Positions 35,384 to 44,567 of a DNA stretch of 64,000 nucleotides are shown piece after piece. The stretch covers positions 62,001-126,000 of the forward strand of contig NZ_BMQN01000002.1 of assembly GCF_014648135.1 (NCBI RefSeq), given 5' to 3'. The notes under the pieces were generated by a model that saw only the letters and a list, made by a program, of their open reading frames with translations, was not told the DNA's origin and searched no databases. Numbering within the stretch: the stretch's first letter is position 1; every line of letters starts with the position of its first letter. The position numbers and the translations under genes are program-made. The stretch comes from Deinococcus sedimenti. GTDB taxonomy: Bacteria > Deinococcota > Deinococci > Deinococcales > Deinococcaceae.

Positions 35384-36220
35384 TCAGCGCAGGCGGCTGC
35401 GCATCCACGCCTTCACGCTGCTCGCGCCCGGCGTATCCCGCACCAGCACGGCCACGACGCCGCCCTCGAACGGGCAGACGACCAGCACCCGGTCCTGAAA
35501 TTCCAGCTGCGCGGCCCTGAGCGCCCCGCCGACCTGCAGGTGAGGGGCGAGCGTCTGCGCGGACGTCAGCAGGAACCGCACGTACGTTCCGACCTGCGCA
35601 CCGAGCAGATCCGTCGGCGTGAGGGGATCACCCTGGGTATCGAATACCCCCGCCGCGGTCACGCCCGGCAGCACACTGAGGCCCGCAGCGAACATCTGCG
35701 CCTGCTGCCACACCCGGTCCGGCGTGTTCCCCCTGCTCACCGGTGGCGCCGAGATCACCGTGCCCGACTGCGGCAGGCCACGGCCACCCGGGAGCGGAGG
35801 GGCGGCCGACGTGACCGGCGAACTCGGCGCAGGGCGAGGAGCGTCACGTCGCCCCAGCCACTTCTGCAGCGCGGGGAACAGTACGCCGGGTCGCAGCGGC
35901 TTGCGCAGGATGTCCAGCACCCCCAGCGCCGCAGCCTCGGCGCGCAGGTCCGCCTCGATCATGCCGGTCATGAACACCACGGGCAGCTGCGGATGCTCCC
36001 GCCGCAGGGTCCGCGCCAGTTCCACCCCGCTCATCCCGGGCATCCGCACGTCCGACAGGACCAGCGCCGTGTCGGCCGACACGGCCTGCAGGGCTGCCGC
36101 ACCACTCTCGGCCAGCACGACGTTCACGTGCGGGGCCAGCAGGTACTCGAGGTTCTGCAGGACCGCCGGGCTGTCATCCACGATCAGGATCGTGGGACGC
36201 CGGGCAGCAGAAGCCGTCAT
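35384..36220 (-). CDS. response regulator receiver fused to a Roadblock/LC7-like domain
   Basis: The 278-aa protein begins with a complete receiver domain (residues about 9-125). The acidic pair is in ILIVDDS, the phospho-acceptor Asp in LVLSDVRMPGMSG (near residue 58), the Thr in VVFMTGM and the Lys in ILRKPLRP. After a Pro/Gly-rich linker (about 130-165), the C-terminal part (about 170-270) resembles a Roadblock/LC7 domain (QAQMFAAGLSVLPGVTAAGVFDTQGD...LVVCPFEGGVVAVLVRD). Such domains act with small GTPases of the MglA type. No sensor kinase or MglA gene is nearby. TAGGCT (36227-36232) ends 6 bases before the ATG, so the message is leaderless. Confidence 0.85.
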   Translation of the reverse strand: MTASAARRPTILIVDDSPAVLQNLEYLLAPHVNVVLAESGAAALQAVSADTALVLSDVRMPGMSGVELARTLRREHPQLPVVFMTGMIEADLRAEAAALGVLDILRKPLRPGVLFPALQKWLGRRDAPRPAPSSPVTSAAPPLPGGRGLPQSGTVISAPPVSRGNTPDRVWQQAQMFAAGLSVLPGVTAAGVFDTQGDPLTPTDLLGAQVGTYVRFLLTSAQTLAPHLQVGGALRAAQLEFQDRVLVVCPFEGGVVAVLVRDTPGASSVKAWMRSRLR

Positions 36221-36289
36221 TCCCTCAGCCTACCGCCCAGCCCAGCAGTCCACGTCCACACCCGCCAGACGGCCCGATATCCTGCCCGC

Positions 36290-36811
36290 ATGACCCACCC
36301 CGACCCCCGGTTGCCCATCGGGCCTATCCCGCTGCTGGCCCGCACGCCGGGCACCCCCACTGAGGTCGCGGCGCGTATGGACGCCGCCGTGCAGGACTGG
36401 CACGACCTGCTGGCCGCCACGCCCCACGAGCGACTGACCGCCCGACCCCACCCGCACGGCTGGACGGTCGCGCAGCTCGCGCACCACACCGCCGACGCGC
36501 ACGCCCACGGCCTGAGCCGCCTGAAGTACGCCCTGACCACTTCCGGGTACGTCGTGCAGCCCTTCGACCAGGACGCCTGGCTGACCCTCCCCGACGCCAC
36601 GCTGCCCGTGGGGGACGCCCTGGACCTGCTGCGCGTCACGAAGCGCCGCTGGACCACCCTGCTGCGCACCCTGAACCCCGAGCAGCTCGACACGACCCTC
36701 ACGCACCCGCAGGAAGGCCCGCAGACCCTCTGGAACCTGACCGCCAAGCACGACTGGCACCTGCGCCACCACCTCGCCCAGGCGAGGCTGGCCCTGACGG
36801 GGACCCCCTGA
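36290..36811 (+). CDS. DinB/YfiT family putative metal-dependent hydrolase or thiol transferase
   Basis: The 173-aa protein matches the YfiT branch of the DinB superfamily. It starts RLPIGPIPLLARTPGTPTEV, has the first His ligand in GWTVAQLAHHTADAHAHG, and ends with WNLTAKHDWHLRHHLAQARL, the HxxxH metal site. Relatives include the bacillithiol transferases (BstA), so a role in thiol detoxification is plausible. TATCCT (36278-36283) ends 6 bases before the ATG at 36290. The frame is open far upstream, but only as the opposite-strand shadow of the REC-Roadblock gene. Its stop overlaps the possible CTG start of the next gene. Confidence 0.88.
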   Translation: MTHPDPRLPIGPIPLLARTPGTPTEVAARMDAAVQDWHDLLAATPHERLTARPHPHGWTVAQLAHHTADAHAHGLSRLKYALTTSGYVVQPFDQDAWLTLPDATLPVGDALDLLRVTKRRWTTLLRTLNPEQLDTTLTHPQEGPQTLWNLTAKHDWHLRHHLAQARLALTGTP

Positions 36812-36855
36812 ACGCCCTGCAGCCCCTGCTGGCCCTCGACCCGCGCCTGCCCGGC

Positions 36856-37473
36856 GTGTGGACGTGGGTGCAGGCCAGCATGCGGCCCGACGCGGCGCAC
36901 GACGACGCGCACCTGGCCCGCGTGGCCCGCTGGACGATCCGCTGCGCCCCGGACCAGCCTCCCGCGCTGGCCGTCGCTGCCGCCCTGACGCACGACGTCG
37001 TGAACCTCCCCAAGAACCACCCCGACCGCGCCCACGCCAGCGACCTGAGCGCCCAGGCCGTCCTGAAACAGCTGCCCAGCCTGGGCTTCACCGGGGACGA
37101 CGCGCGCTGCATCGCGGACGCCGTGCGCGACCACAGCTACTCACGCGGCGCGACGCCCACCACCCCGCTGGGCCGCGCGCTGCAGGACGCCGACCGCCTC
37201 GACGCTCTGGGCGCGCTGGGTGTCCTGCGCGTCGCGGGCGTCGGCGGGCAGCTGGGCCGCGCCCTGATGCACCCAGGAGACCCCTGGGCCGAGAACCGCG
37301 CCCCCGACGACCTCGCGTACACCATCGACCACTTCTTCACGAAACTCCTGCGCCTGGACGGCACGTTCCTGACCCCCGCCGGGCAGGCCGAGGCCAGACG
37401 CCGCACCCTGACCATGCGCGCGTTCCTCGCCGAACTCGCCAGCGAACTCGAAGTCGCGCCGCCGCAGGGGTGA
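36856..37473 (+). CDS. HD domain phosphohydrolase
   Basis: The 205-aa protein is an HD-superfamily metal-dependent phosphohydrolase of the YedJ/YpgQ type. The ligands are in AHDDAHLARVARW (His near residue 19), ALTHDVVNLPKNH (HD near 45), DHSYSRG and ALQDADRLDALGALGVLR (Asp near 113). It is probably active on nucleotides. The GTG at 36856 is the first standard start. The same frame extends back to a CTG at 36808 that overlaps the stop of the DinB gene, and the added 16 residues (LNALQPLLALDPRLPG) look like genuine protein, so the true start may be the CTG by translational coupling. A perfect palindrome follows. Confidence 0.85.
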   Translation: MWTWVQASMRPDAAHDDAHLARVARWTIRCAPDQPPALAVAAALTHDVVNLPKNHPDRAHASDLSAQAVLKQLPSLGFTGDDARCIADAVRDHSYSRGATPTTPLGRALQDADRLDALGALGVLRVAGVGGQLGRALMHPGDPWAENRAPDDLAYTIDHFFTKLLRLDGTFLTPAGQAEARRRTLTMRAFLAELASELEVAPPQG

Positions 37474-37481
37474 TGGTGAAC

Positions 37482-37523
37482 GGTTGATGGTTGATAGAAG
37501 GCAACCTCTATCAACCATCAACC
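37482..37523. terminator. perfect 17-bp palindrome between convergent genes
   Basis: GGTTGATGGTTGATAGA (37482-37498) pairs perfectly with 37507-37523 around an 8-base loop. The arm is itself an internal direct repeat of GGTTGAT. It is AT-richer than its surroundings and separates the HD gene from the phosphatase gene. Confidence 0.6.
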
Positions 37524-37532
37524 TTCATCGAT

Positions 37533-38156
37533 CTACTCCAGATGCGCGTGGTCGTTGTACGTCACGAGCGCCCAGCGCGCCCCCTCACTCTGTCCGGTGC
37601 GGGTCAGGGTGGTCAGGCTCGTGTGGGACAGCTGGTACGGGAACGGCAGGACGTACCCCGGCTGCGGCCGGGCAGGCCAGCCGAACAGGTCGCACAGCAG
37701 CGCGCGGATCGCTGCGCCGTGCGTGAACGCGATCACGCGCCCGCCCGGCAGTCCGTCCGCCCAGTCGCGCAGGCGGGCGCCCACCTGCGACAGGCTCTCG
37801 CCGTCCGGGGCGGACGTGCCCCACGGGTCCAGCTGCCATCGCGCGTACCGGTCGTCCCGCTGCGCCTCGTCGGTGGTCACGCCCTCGAACACCCCAAAGT
37901 GCAGTTCGCGCAGACGGGCGTCCAGCGTCAGGGGCGTGCCCGCGGGGAGGCCCAGTTCCGCCGTGCGGGCCGCGCGGGCCAGATCACTGCTGAACACCCG
38001 GTCGAACGCCCGCCCGGCCAGCCGGGACCGCAGCCGCGCCGCCTGATCCTCCCCGACCGCGCCCAGCGGCGTGTCGGACCAGCCCTGCCAGCGGCCCGCG
38101 CCGTTCCAGTCGGTCGCGCCGTGCCGCACCAGCGTCAGGTGCAACCCGTCAGTCAC
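37533..38156 (-). CDS. histidine phosphatase family protein
   Basis: The 207-aa protein belongs to the phosphoglycerate-mutase-like phosphatases. The phospho-acceptor His is in [12 protein letters not shown] (RHG near residues 11-13). The other core residues are [15 protein letters not shown] (near 54), the acid in [11 protein letters not shown] (near 85) and the second His in [16 protein letters not shown] (near 147). The substrate is not evident: alpha-ribazole phosphatase, broad phosphatase or mutase are possible, and no cobalamin genes are near. The start overlaps the stop of the upstream thioesterase gene by 4 bases, so both form an operon. Confidence 0.9.
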   Translation of the reverse strand: MTDGLHLTLVRHGATDWNGAGRWQGWSDTPLGAVGEDQAARLRSRLAGRAFDRVFSSDLARAARTAELGLPAGTPLTLDARLRELHFGVFEGVTTDEAQRDDRYARWQLDPWGTSAPDGESLSQVGARLRDWADGLPGGRVIAFTHGAAIRALLCDLFGWPARPQPGYVLPFPYQLSHTSLTTLTRTGQSEGARWALVTYNDHAHLE

Positions 38157-38593
38157 GGGCGCGCCTCGAAATCCGGCTCGGCGGCACTCGTATCCTGACC
38201 CGCCGGAAGGGACGGCACCGGACGGGGCTTGCCGTGCTCATCGAGCGCCACGAACACGAAGAACCCCGTCGTGGCGAGTTCCTGATCCCCGGTCGGCATG
38301 TGCTCGCGGTACACGTCCACGCGGATCGTCATGCTCGTCCGGCCCACCCGGACCACCTGCGCGTCCAGCGCCACGGCGTCCGCCACGCGGATCGGCACGT
38401 GGAAATCCACGCCGTCCATGCGGGCCGTCACGACGTTCCCCCCAGCGTGCCGTACCGCCGCGATACTCGCCGCCTTGTCCATCAGGGACAGCACCCAGCC
38501 GCCGAACGCGGTCCCGTGGTAGTTCGTGTCCTTCGGGAACACCAGTTCCAGCATGCGCGCCCGGCTGCGCGGCGCCTTCATCGTCTCGTCCAT
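38153..38593 (-). CDS. acyl-CoA thioesterase, hotdog fold
   Basis: The 146-aa protein is a YciA/BACH-type hotdog thioesterase, hydrolysing acyl-CoA. The signature is [33 protein letters not shown] (near residues 19-51), with [20 protein letters not shown] and a closing [13 protein letters not shown]. The start at 38593 is supported by GGAGG upstream; a second ATG (MKAPRS) is possible. It is the first gene of a two-gene operon with the histidine phosphatase, whose start overlaps its stop. The pairing has no obvious metabolic logic. Confidence 0.92.
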   Translation of the reverse strand: MDETMKAPRSRARMLELVFPKDTNYHGTAFGGWVLSLMDKAASIAAVRHAGGNVVTARMDGVDFHVPIRVADAVALDAQVVRVGRTSMTIRVDVYREHMPTGDQELATTGFFVFVALDEHGKPRPVPSLPAGQDTSAAEPDFEARP

Positions 38594-38708
38594 GCGTCCT
38601 CCCCGCGCCGCCCGGGTGGGGGGCACGTCAACCTTGACATCTTACAGGCCGCCCGCGAACCCCTGCGGGGGCGTGCCTGCACCGGTTGCAGACCACGCAG
38701 GAAGGCAC

Positions 38709-38738
38709 AAAAAAAAAGGAGCCCCTTGACGGGACTCC
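38709..38738 (-). terminator. intrinsic terminator of the cold-shock gene
   Basis: On the minus strand GGAGTCCC pairs with GGGGCTCC (one G-U) around a 5-base loop and is followed by a run of about ten T residues. Confidence 0.9.
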
Positions 38739-38755
38739 CTGATCAACCTCTGGTG

Positions 38756-39016
38756 TTACCAGCGGTCGTTGCGGCGGGGCGCATTGCCGTAATCGCTGGC
38801 CGGGGCGGCCTTCGTCACGACGATGTTCTTGGCCTGGGGGCCTTTGCCACGCTGGCCGTCTTCGATGTCGAACTCGACTTCGTCGCCCTCGTTCAGCTTC
38901 TTGAAGCCGCTGCCCTGGATCGCGCTGAAGTGCGCGAAGATGTCGGGGCTGCCCTCAGACTGAATGAAGCCGAAACCCTTTTCCGCGTTGAACCACTTCA
39001 CAACTCCTACTGCCAT
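38756..39016 (-). CDS. cold-shock domain protein
   Basis: The 86-aa RNA- and ssDNA-binding protein starts [20 protein letters not shown], with RNP1 (KGFGFIQ) and RNP2 (DIFAHFSAI) both intact. The core ends [22 protein letters not shown] and is followed by a short basic tail ([16 protein letters not shown]). It acts as an RNA chaperone. The start at 39016 has AAGGAG upstream; the open frame continues into the leader without support. A TATACT -10 lies 94 bases upstream, giving a leader of about 85 bases with a hairpin, as is typical for cold-shock genes regulated post-transcriptionally. Confidence 0.95.
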   Translation of the reverse strand: MAVGVVKWFNAEKGFGFIQSEGSPDIFAHFSAIQGSGFKKLNEGDEVEFDIEDGQRGKGPQAKNIVVTKAAPASDYGNAPRRNDRW

Positions 39017-39115
39017 ACTCCACTCCTTGTCTTCGCAACACGCAAAACACGCACGAGCTCTTGCCTCGTGCGCGGTTAAATCATGCGTACTTGGAAAACT
39101 ACAAGACGGAGTATA
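39017..39115 (-). promoter_or_regulatory. promoter and structured leader of the cold-shock gene
   Basis: -10 TATACT (39110-39115, minus strand) precedes a leader of about 85 bases. The leader contains the perfect hairpin GCACGAG/CTCGTGC (39051-39057 with 39065-39071), 8 bp with the flanking pair. No -35 of quality is seen. Confidence 0.55.
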
Positions 39116-39148
39116 CATCATTTCGACCCGGTGTGCGCGACCCCCGCT

Positions 39149-40567
39149 TCAGCGTGCGGCAGACACGTCCACCGCGGCGTCCAGCGTGCCCAGCGCCTCG
39201 CCGGTCACGACCAGGGCGTCCGGCGTGACGCGCACGTCCGTGACCCGCAGCGCCCGCACCACGCCACCCAGGGTCACGCCTGGCGCAGGCCTGAACGGCA
39301 GCCGCGCCTGAAGCTGCGCCCGCACCCCGTCCAGGCGGGGGCGCAGGTCGAACCGGGCCGCCTGCGTCACGTACGCCTGCGCGCGGGCGTCCGCCAGCCA
39401 CGCCAGCACCCGCCCGGTCAGGCCCGCGCGGCGCGTCGTGACCGTCACGTTCCGCAGCGTCAGCACCTGCCCCGCCGCGTCCAGGGTGGGCGTGCCGCGC
39501 ACGTCCGTCGTGGCGCTGAGCCGCACGCCCAGCGGCCCGCTGATCTGCACCTGCACCGCGGCGTTCAGCTGCGCCCCCTGCGGGGTCAGCGTCACGCCCG
39601 TGACCCGCAGCGTCGGCGAGGTCGGCACCGGCAGCGTCAACGTGCGCCGCGCCGCCTCCCGCGTGGCGGCCGCCGACAGTTCCGGGTAGGGGAGACGCAC
39701 CGGCACGCTCAGGTTCACGTCCGGGGTCAGCGTGTCACTGCGGCGCAGGGCCGGGAGCGGGAGCGCCGCCTGCGTGGGCGCGCGGCCCAGCCCGGCGTCC
39801 AGGCGCAACTGCGCGCCCAGCGTCACCTTCAGGGCGTCCGGCGTGAACCGGAACGGCGACACGCTCAGGTTCAGTGGCGTGACCCGCGCATACGCGGGGT
39901 CCGGGGTGGGCAGTGCCCACGGCTGCTGCGCCCGGGCCCACAGCGTCCCCGCCCGCTCGCGCAACCGCGCCTGCTCCCGCACCGCCGTGCGCACCTGCGC
40001 CGCCAGCGCGTCCAGCTGCGCGCGCACCTGCGCGTCCACCAGCGACTGCACGCTGACCCGCACGCCCTGCGCCAGCTCCACGCTCAGCGGGTCCGTCCAC
40101 GCGTAATCACCGCGCACGGTCACGTCCGCCTCCCACTCCGGCGTCACGGTCGGCACCACCGTCAGGGTCACGGTCGCCTCACCCCCGAAGTCCCGCGCCA
40201 GGAACGCCCCCACCCCGCCCGGCTCGGCCCGGAACGCCGCGCGGATCGGCACGCTGATCCGCAGCCCCGACCCGTCCGGCAACGCCTGCACCTGCACGTG
40301 GCCCGCCCGCGTCACCGTCCCCGCCAGCGACACCCGCAGCAGGCCGCCCAGGAATGACCGGTCCTCGTTCACCCGCGCGAACTCCAGCGGCACCCGCGCG
40401 TTCGCCGCGCCCTGCACCCCCGCCATTGGCACCGACACCGGCACCGTGACCGTCGAGGGAGCAGGAGCAGCCAGCGCAGCAGGAACAGACATAAGGGCAG
40501 TCAACACTACAGGCGTGAGACCACGCATCAGGCGAACGGAGGAGCGGAGCAGGGAAGAGGCGGACAT
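39149..40567 (-). CDS. DUF4403 family secreted protein
   Basis: The 472-aa protein has a signal peptide (VVLTALMSVPAALAAPAP after a basic start) and a mature part made of long alternating beta strands. It fits DUF4403: VTVPVSVPMAGVQGAANARV near the N-terminus, repeated strands such as LRISVPIRAAFRAEPG, and a closing VRVTPDALVVTGEALGTLDAAVDV. The related lipid-binding-like tubular domains suggest a periplasmic or outer-envelope role, but function is unknown. TAGCGT (40575-40580) ends 7 bases before the ATG. It is transcribed divergently from the dioxygenase gene. Confidence 0.8.
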   Translation of the reverse strand: MSASSLLRSSVRLMRGLTPVVLTALMSVPAALAAPAPSTVTVPVSVPMAGVQGAANARVPLEFARVNEDRSFLGGLLRVSLAGTVTRAGHVQVQALPDGSGLRISVPIRAAFRAEPGGVGAFLARDFGGEATVTLTVVPTVTPEWEADVTVRGDYAWTDPLSVELAQGVRVSVQSLVDAQVRAQLDALAAQVRTAVREQARLRERAGTLWARAQQPWALPTPDPAYARVTPLNLSVSPFRFTPDALKVTLGAQLRLDAGLGRAPTQAALPLPALRRSDTLTPDVNLSVPVRLPYPELSAAATREAARRTLTLPVPTSPTLRVTGVTLTPQGAQLNAAVQVQISGPLGVRLSATTDVRGTPTLDAAGQVLTLRNVTVTTRRAGLTGRVLAWLADARAQAYVTQAARFDLRPRLDGVRAQLQARLPFRPAPGVTLGGVVRALRVTDVRVTPDALVVTGEALGTLDAAVDVSAAR

Positions 40568-40677
40568 CCCCCAGACGCTACCCGGCCCGCATGAGCCTTT
40601 CCCGGCGGATTAACCAACCGTGACTACCCTCACTGTGCAGCGCCGGAGCCTCAACCGGGCGCGCACAGGAGCACCCC

Positions 40678-41508
40678 ATGACCGAGCCGATCCGCCCGTA
40701 CCCCGCCGACGACCACGACCACCACGACGACCTGAACAACCTGGGCCTGCAGGCCGACACGAACATGCTCGCGCGAAGCGTCCTCGACCGCCGCCACGTG
40801 CTGGGCCTGGGCCTGCTCGGCATCGGCCTGCTGGCCAGCAACCGCGTCAGCGCTGCCACCGGGGCCGCCTGCACTCCCATCCCCGGCGAGACCGCCGGGC
40901 CGTACCCCGCCGACGGGTCGGTCGCCAGCGGCCAGAGCCTCAACGTCCTGACGCGCAGCGGCGTCGTCCGCCGCGACCTGCGCCGCAGCCTCGGCACCGG
41001 CAACGTGGCCCCCGGCGTGTCCCTGACCCTGACGCTGAAACTCGTCAACACGAACGGCGGGTGCGCGCCCCTGCGCGGGTACGCCGTGTACGCCTGGCAC
41101 TGCACCGCCGACGGGAACTACAGCATGTACAGCGCCCCCGTCGTCGGCGAGGACTACCTGCGCGGCGTGCAGGCCAGCGACGCGGGCGGCAACGTCACCT
41201 TCCAGACCATCGTGCCCGGCTGCTACCCCGGCCGCTGGCCCCACATCCACTTCGAGGTGTACCCCACCCTCGCCAGCGCCACGAACGCCCGCAACCGAAT
41301 CCAGACGTCACAGCTGGCGCTCCCGCAGGCCATGTGCCAGCAGGCCTACACCCAGCCCGCGTACGGCAGCAGCGCCCGCTTTCTCTCGCAGACCAGCCTG
41401 AGCCGCGACAACATCTTCAGCGACGGCTCCGCCGCCCAGCTGCCCACCATCACCGGGAACGCCACCAGGGGCTACTCGGCCACCCTGACCGTCGGCCTCG
41501 CCCGCTGA
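40678..41508 (+). CDS. exported intradiol ring-cleavage dioxygenase family protein
   Basis: The 276-aa protein resembles the beta chain of protocatechuate 3,4-dioxygenase. It has an internal twin-arginine-like signal ([19 protein letters not shown] near residues 36-54) after an unusual His/Asp-rich leader (DDHDHHDD). The non-haem iron ligands appear as Tyr in [15 protein letters not shown] and in the [15 protein letters not shown] block (Tyr, His, His; near residues 181-195). Export is unusual for catabolic dioxygenases and typical of a group of uncharacterised secreted relatives. AGGAG stands before the ATG, and TACCCT about 50 bases upstream is a possible -10. No aromatic-catabolism genes are adjacent. 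Confidence 0.88.
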   Translation: MTEPIRPYPADDHDHHDDLNNLGLQADTNMLARSVLDRRHVLGLGLLGIGLLASNRVSAATGAACTPIPGETAGPYPADGSVASGQSLNVLTRSGVVRRDLRRSLGTGNVAPGVSLTLTLKLVNTNGGCAPLRGYAVYAWHCTADGNYSMYSAPVVGEDYLRGVQASDAGGNVTFQTIVPGCYPGRWPHIHFEVYPTLASATNARNRIQTSQLALPQAMCQQAYTQPAYGSSARFLSQTSLSRDNIFSDGSAAQLPTITGNATRGYSATLTVGLAR

Positions 41509-41548
41509 CCACCGAGACGCCCGCGCCGCTGAACGTACCCTGAAGGGC

Positions 41549-41974
41549 ATGTGGGCCCAGCACACCCTCACCCTGCCCGCGCGGCGACGCGGCTTCCACC
41601 TCATCACCCGCGAGATCACCGGGGCCGTCCCGGAACTGGCGCGCACCCGCACCGGACTGCTGCACGTCTTCATCCAGCACACCAGCGCCAGCCTCACCCT
41701 CAACGAGAACGCCAGCCCCGACGTCCGCGCCGACTTCGAGACGTACTTCAACCACGCCGTGCCCGACGGCTGGGCGCCCTTCATGCACACCCTGGAAGGG
41801 GAGGACGACATGGCCGCGCACATCAAGGCCAGCCTCCTCGGCCCCAGCCTGACCCTTCCGGTCCAGCAGGGCCGCCTCGCGCTGGGCACCTGGCAGGGCG
41901 TGTACCTCTGCGAACACCGCGACCACGGCGGCCCCAGGCGACTGATCCTCACGTTGAACGGTGAGGCGTTGTGA
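41549..41974 (+). CDS. YjbQ family (UPF0047) protein, secondary thiamine-phosphate synthase
   Basis: The 141-aa protein matches the YjbQ/UPF0047 family. It shows [16 protein letters not shown], the conserved [21 protein letters not shown] (near residues 46-66), the [19 protein letters not shown] block and the [20 protein letters not shown] ending. The conserved His and Asp/Glu residues could bind metal. Members have weak thiamine-phosphate synthase activity, and their physiological role is uncertain. TACCCT (41536-41541) ends 7 bases before the ATG. It is followed by a hairpin with a T-tract that may be its terminator. Confidence 0.92.
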   Translation: MWAQHTLTLPARRRGFHLITREITGAVPELARTRTGLLHVFIQHTSASLTLNENASPDVRADFETYFNHAVPDGWAPFMHTLEGEDDMAAHIKASLLGPSLTLPVQQGRLALGTWQGVYLCEHRDHGGPRRLILTLNGEAL

Positions 41975-42027
41975 CGGTCCGTCCACCCACGGTAAACAAG
42001 TCCCGCCGGGTGGCCTGACGTTTCCCC

Positions 42028-42064
42028 TACACTGAGGCACGGTGCTGCGCGCCGTGTTTTTTTT
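42028..42064 (+). promoter_or_regulatory. -10 followed by an intrinsic terminator in front of purA
   Basis: TACACT (42028-42033) is followed by an 8-bp hairpin (CACGGTGC 42038-42045 with 42049-42056, 3-base loop) and eight T residues (42057-42064), about 57 bases before purA. It is either the terminator of the YjbQ gene or, if transcription starts at this -10, an attenuator in the purA leader. Confidence 0.55.
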
Positions 42065-42121
42065 GCCGGGCTTCAGGCCGGGCGGAAGGGGCAAGTCTGT
42101 GCGCGTGGCCGGAGGGCTGAG

Positions 42122-43339
<1,218 letters not shown>

Positions 43340-43354
43340 AGTCTTCACGGTGAG

Positions 43355-43391
43355 GCGGGAGGGGTTCCCTGACCGGGGGGGCTCCTCCCGC
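43355..43391 (+). terminator. intrinsic terminator of purA
   Basis: GCGGGAGG (43355-43362) pairs with CCTCCCGC (43384-43391) around a GC-rich loop. Confidence 0.65.
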
Positions 43392-43437
43392 TCCTGTCCT
43401 GCAAGCCATTTGACAGTTGGCGGGGTGAACGCAAGCC

Positions 43438-43443
43438 TACACT
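43438..43443 (+). promoter_or_regulatory. -10 of folE
   Basis: TACACT lies 43 bases before the folE ATG, which has GAAGGAGA upstream. A TTGACA (43410-43415) is present but 22 bases away, too far for a standard promoter. Confidence 0.45.
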
Positions 43444-43486
43444 CCGCGCATTCGAGTTCGCCGCCGGGCGGCGAGAAGGAGACCTG

Positions 43487-44098
<612 letters not shown>

Positions 44099-44110
44099 GG
44101 ACCGGCTCGA

Positions 44111-44255
44111 CTGACAGCGGTGTTCAGTTCCACTGAAGGGCCAACACCACGCCCTTCAACTCCACTTCCACCCCCTGTCCTTTTCAGGTCCGCGCTCCGC
44201 TCGAATCAGAGGTATTGAGGGATACCCTCGATACCTCTGAATTCTGCTGTGACTC
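44111..44255. repeat. palindromic intergenic repeat element, copy B
   Basis: Copy B starts CTGACAGCGGT. Its first hairpin is TGAAGGGC/GCCCTTCA (44134-44141 with 44151-44158). The box CTCCACTTCC...GCGCTCCGCTCG follows, and the terminal hairpin has TCAGAGGTATTGAGGG (44206-44221) pairing with 44225-44240 over 16 positions (one G-T). The downstream copy C is a shortened near-duplicate. Confidence 0.65.
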
Positions 44256-44313
44256 CTGTTGTTGTGGCGATCTGCTCCCACGCTCCTGCCCGTGTGGGGG
44301 CGGACCAGTTGTG

Positions 44314-44430
44314 CTGACAGCGGTCTTCAGGTTCGTTGGCCCACACCACGCCCTGTCCACGTCCAACCGCTGTCCTTCTCGGGTCTCGAGGGAACCACTC
44401 GATATCTCTGAAGTCTGCTGTGAGTGTCTC
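44314..44430. repeat. palindromic intergenic repeat element, copy C (degenerate tandem copy)
   Basis: The copy begins CTGACAGCGGTCTTCAG and keeps ACACCACGCCC, CTGTCCTTCTC and CTCGATATCTCTGAAGTCTGCTGTGA, all matching copy B. It has lost the left arm of the terminal hairpin. Confidence 0.6.
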
Positions 44431-44540
44431 TGTAGGAAGCGCAGAGTCAGAGGGGGGGGGTCGCGTGCGTTCTGCCCGGCCTTCTATGCTGGATGGGTTT
44501 ATCTGGGTGATGCGTTGGATCGGTGTAAGGCACGGGAAGT

Positions 44541-44546
44541 TACGCT
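44541..44546 (+). promoter_or_regulatory. probable -10 of the GGDEF/HD-GYP gene
   Basis: TACGCT. A start of transcription about 7 bases later would exclude the TTG at 44550 as start codon and favour the GTG at 44568. Confidence 0.4.
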
Positions 44547-44567
44547 TCGTTGACAGTTGGGGTCGTT

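Noticed and set aside
43410..43443. TTGACA...TACACT as a standard promoter for folE
   Set aside because: The spacing is 22 bases, too long for sigma-70. Only the -10 is kept.
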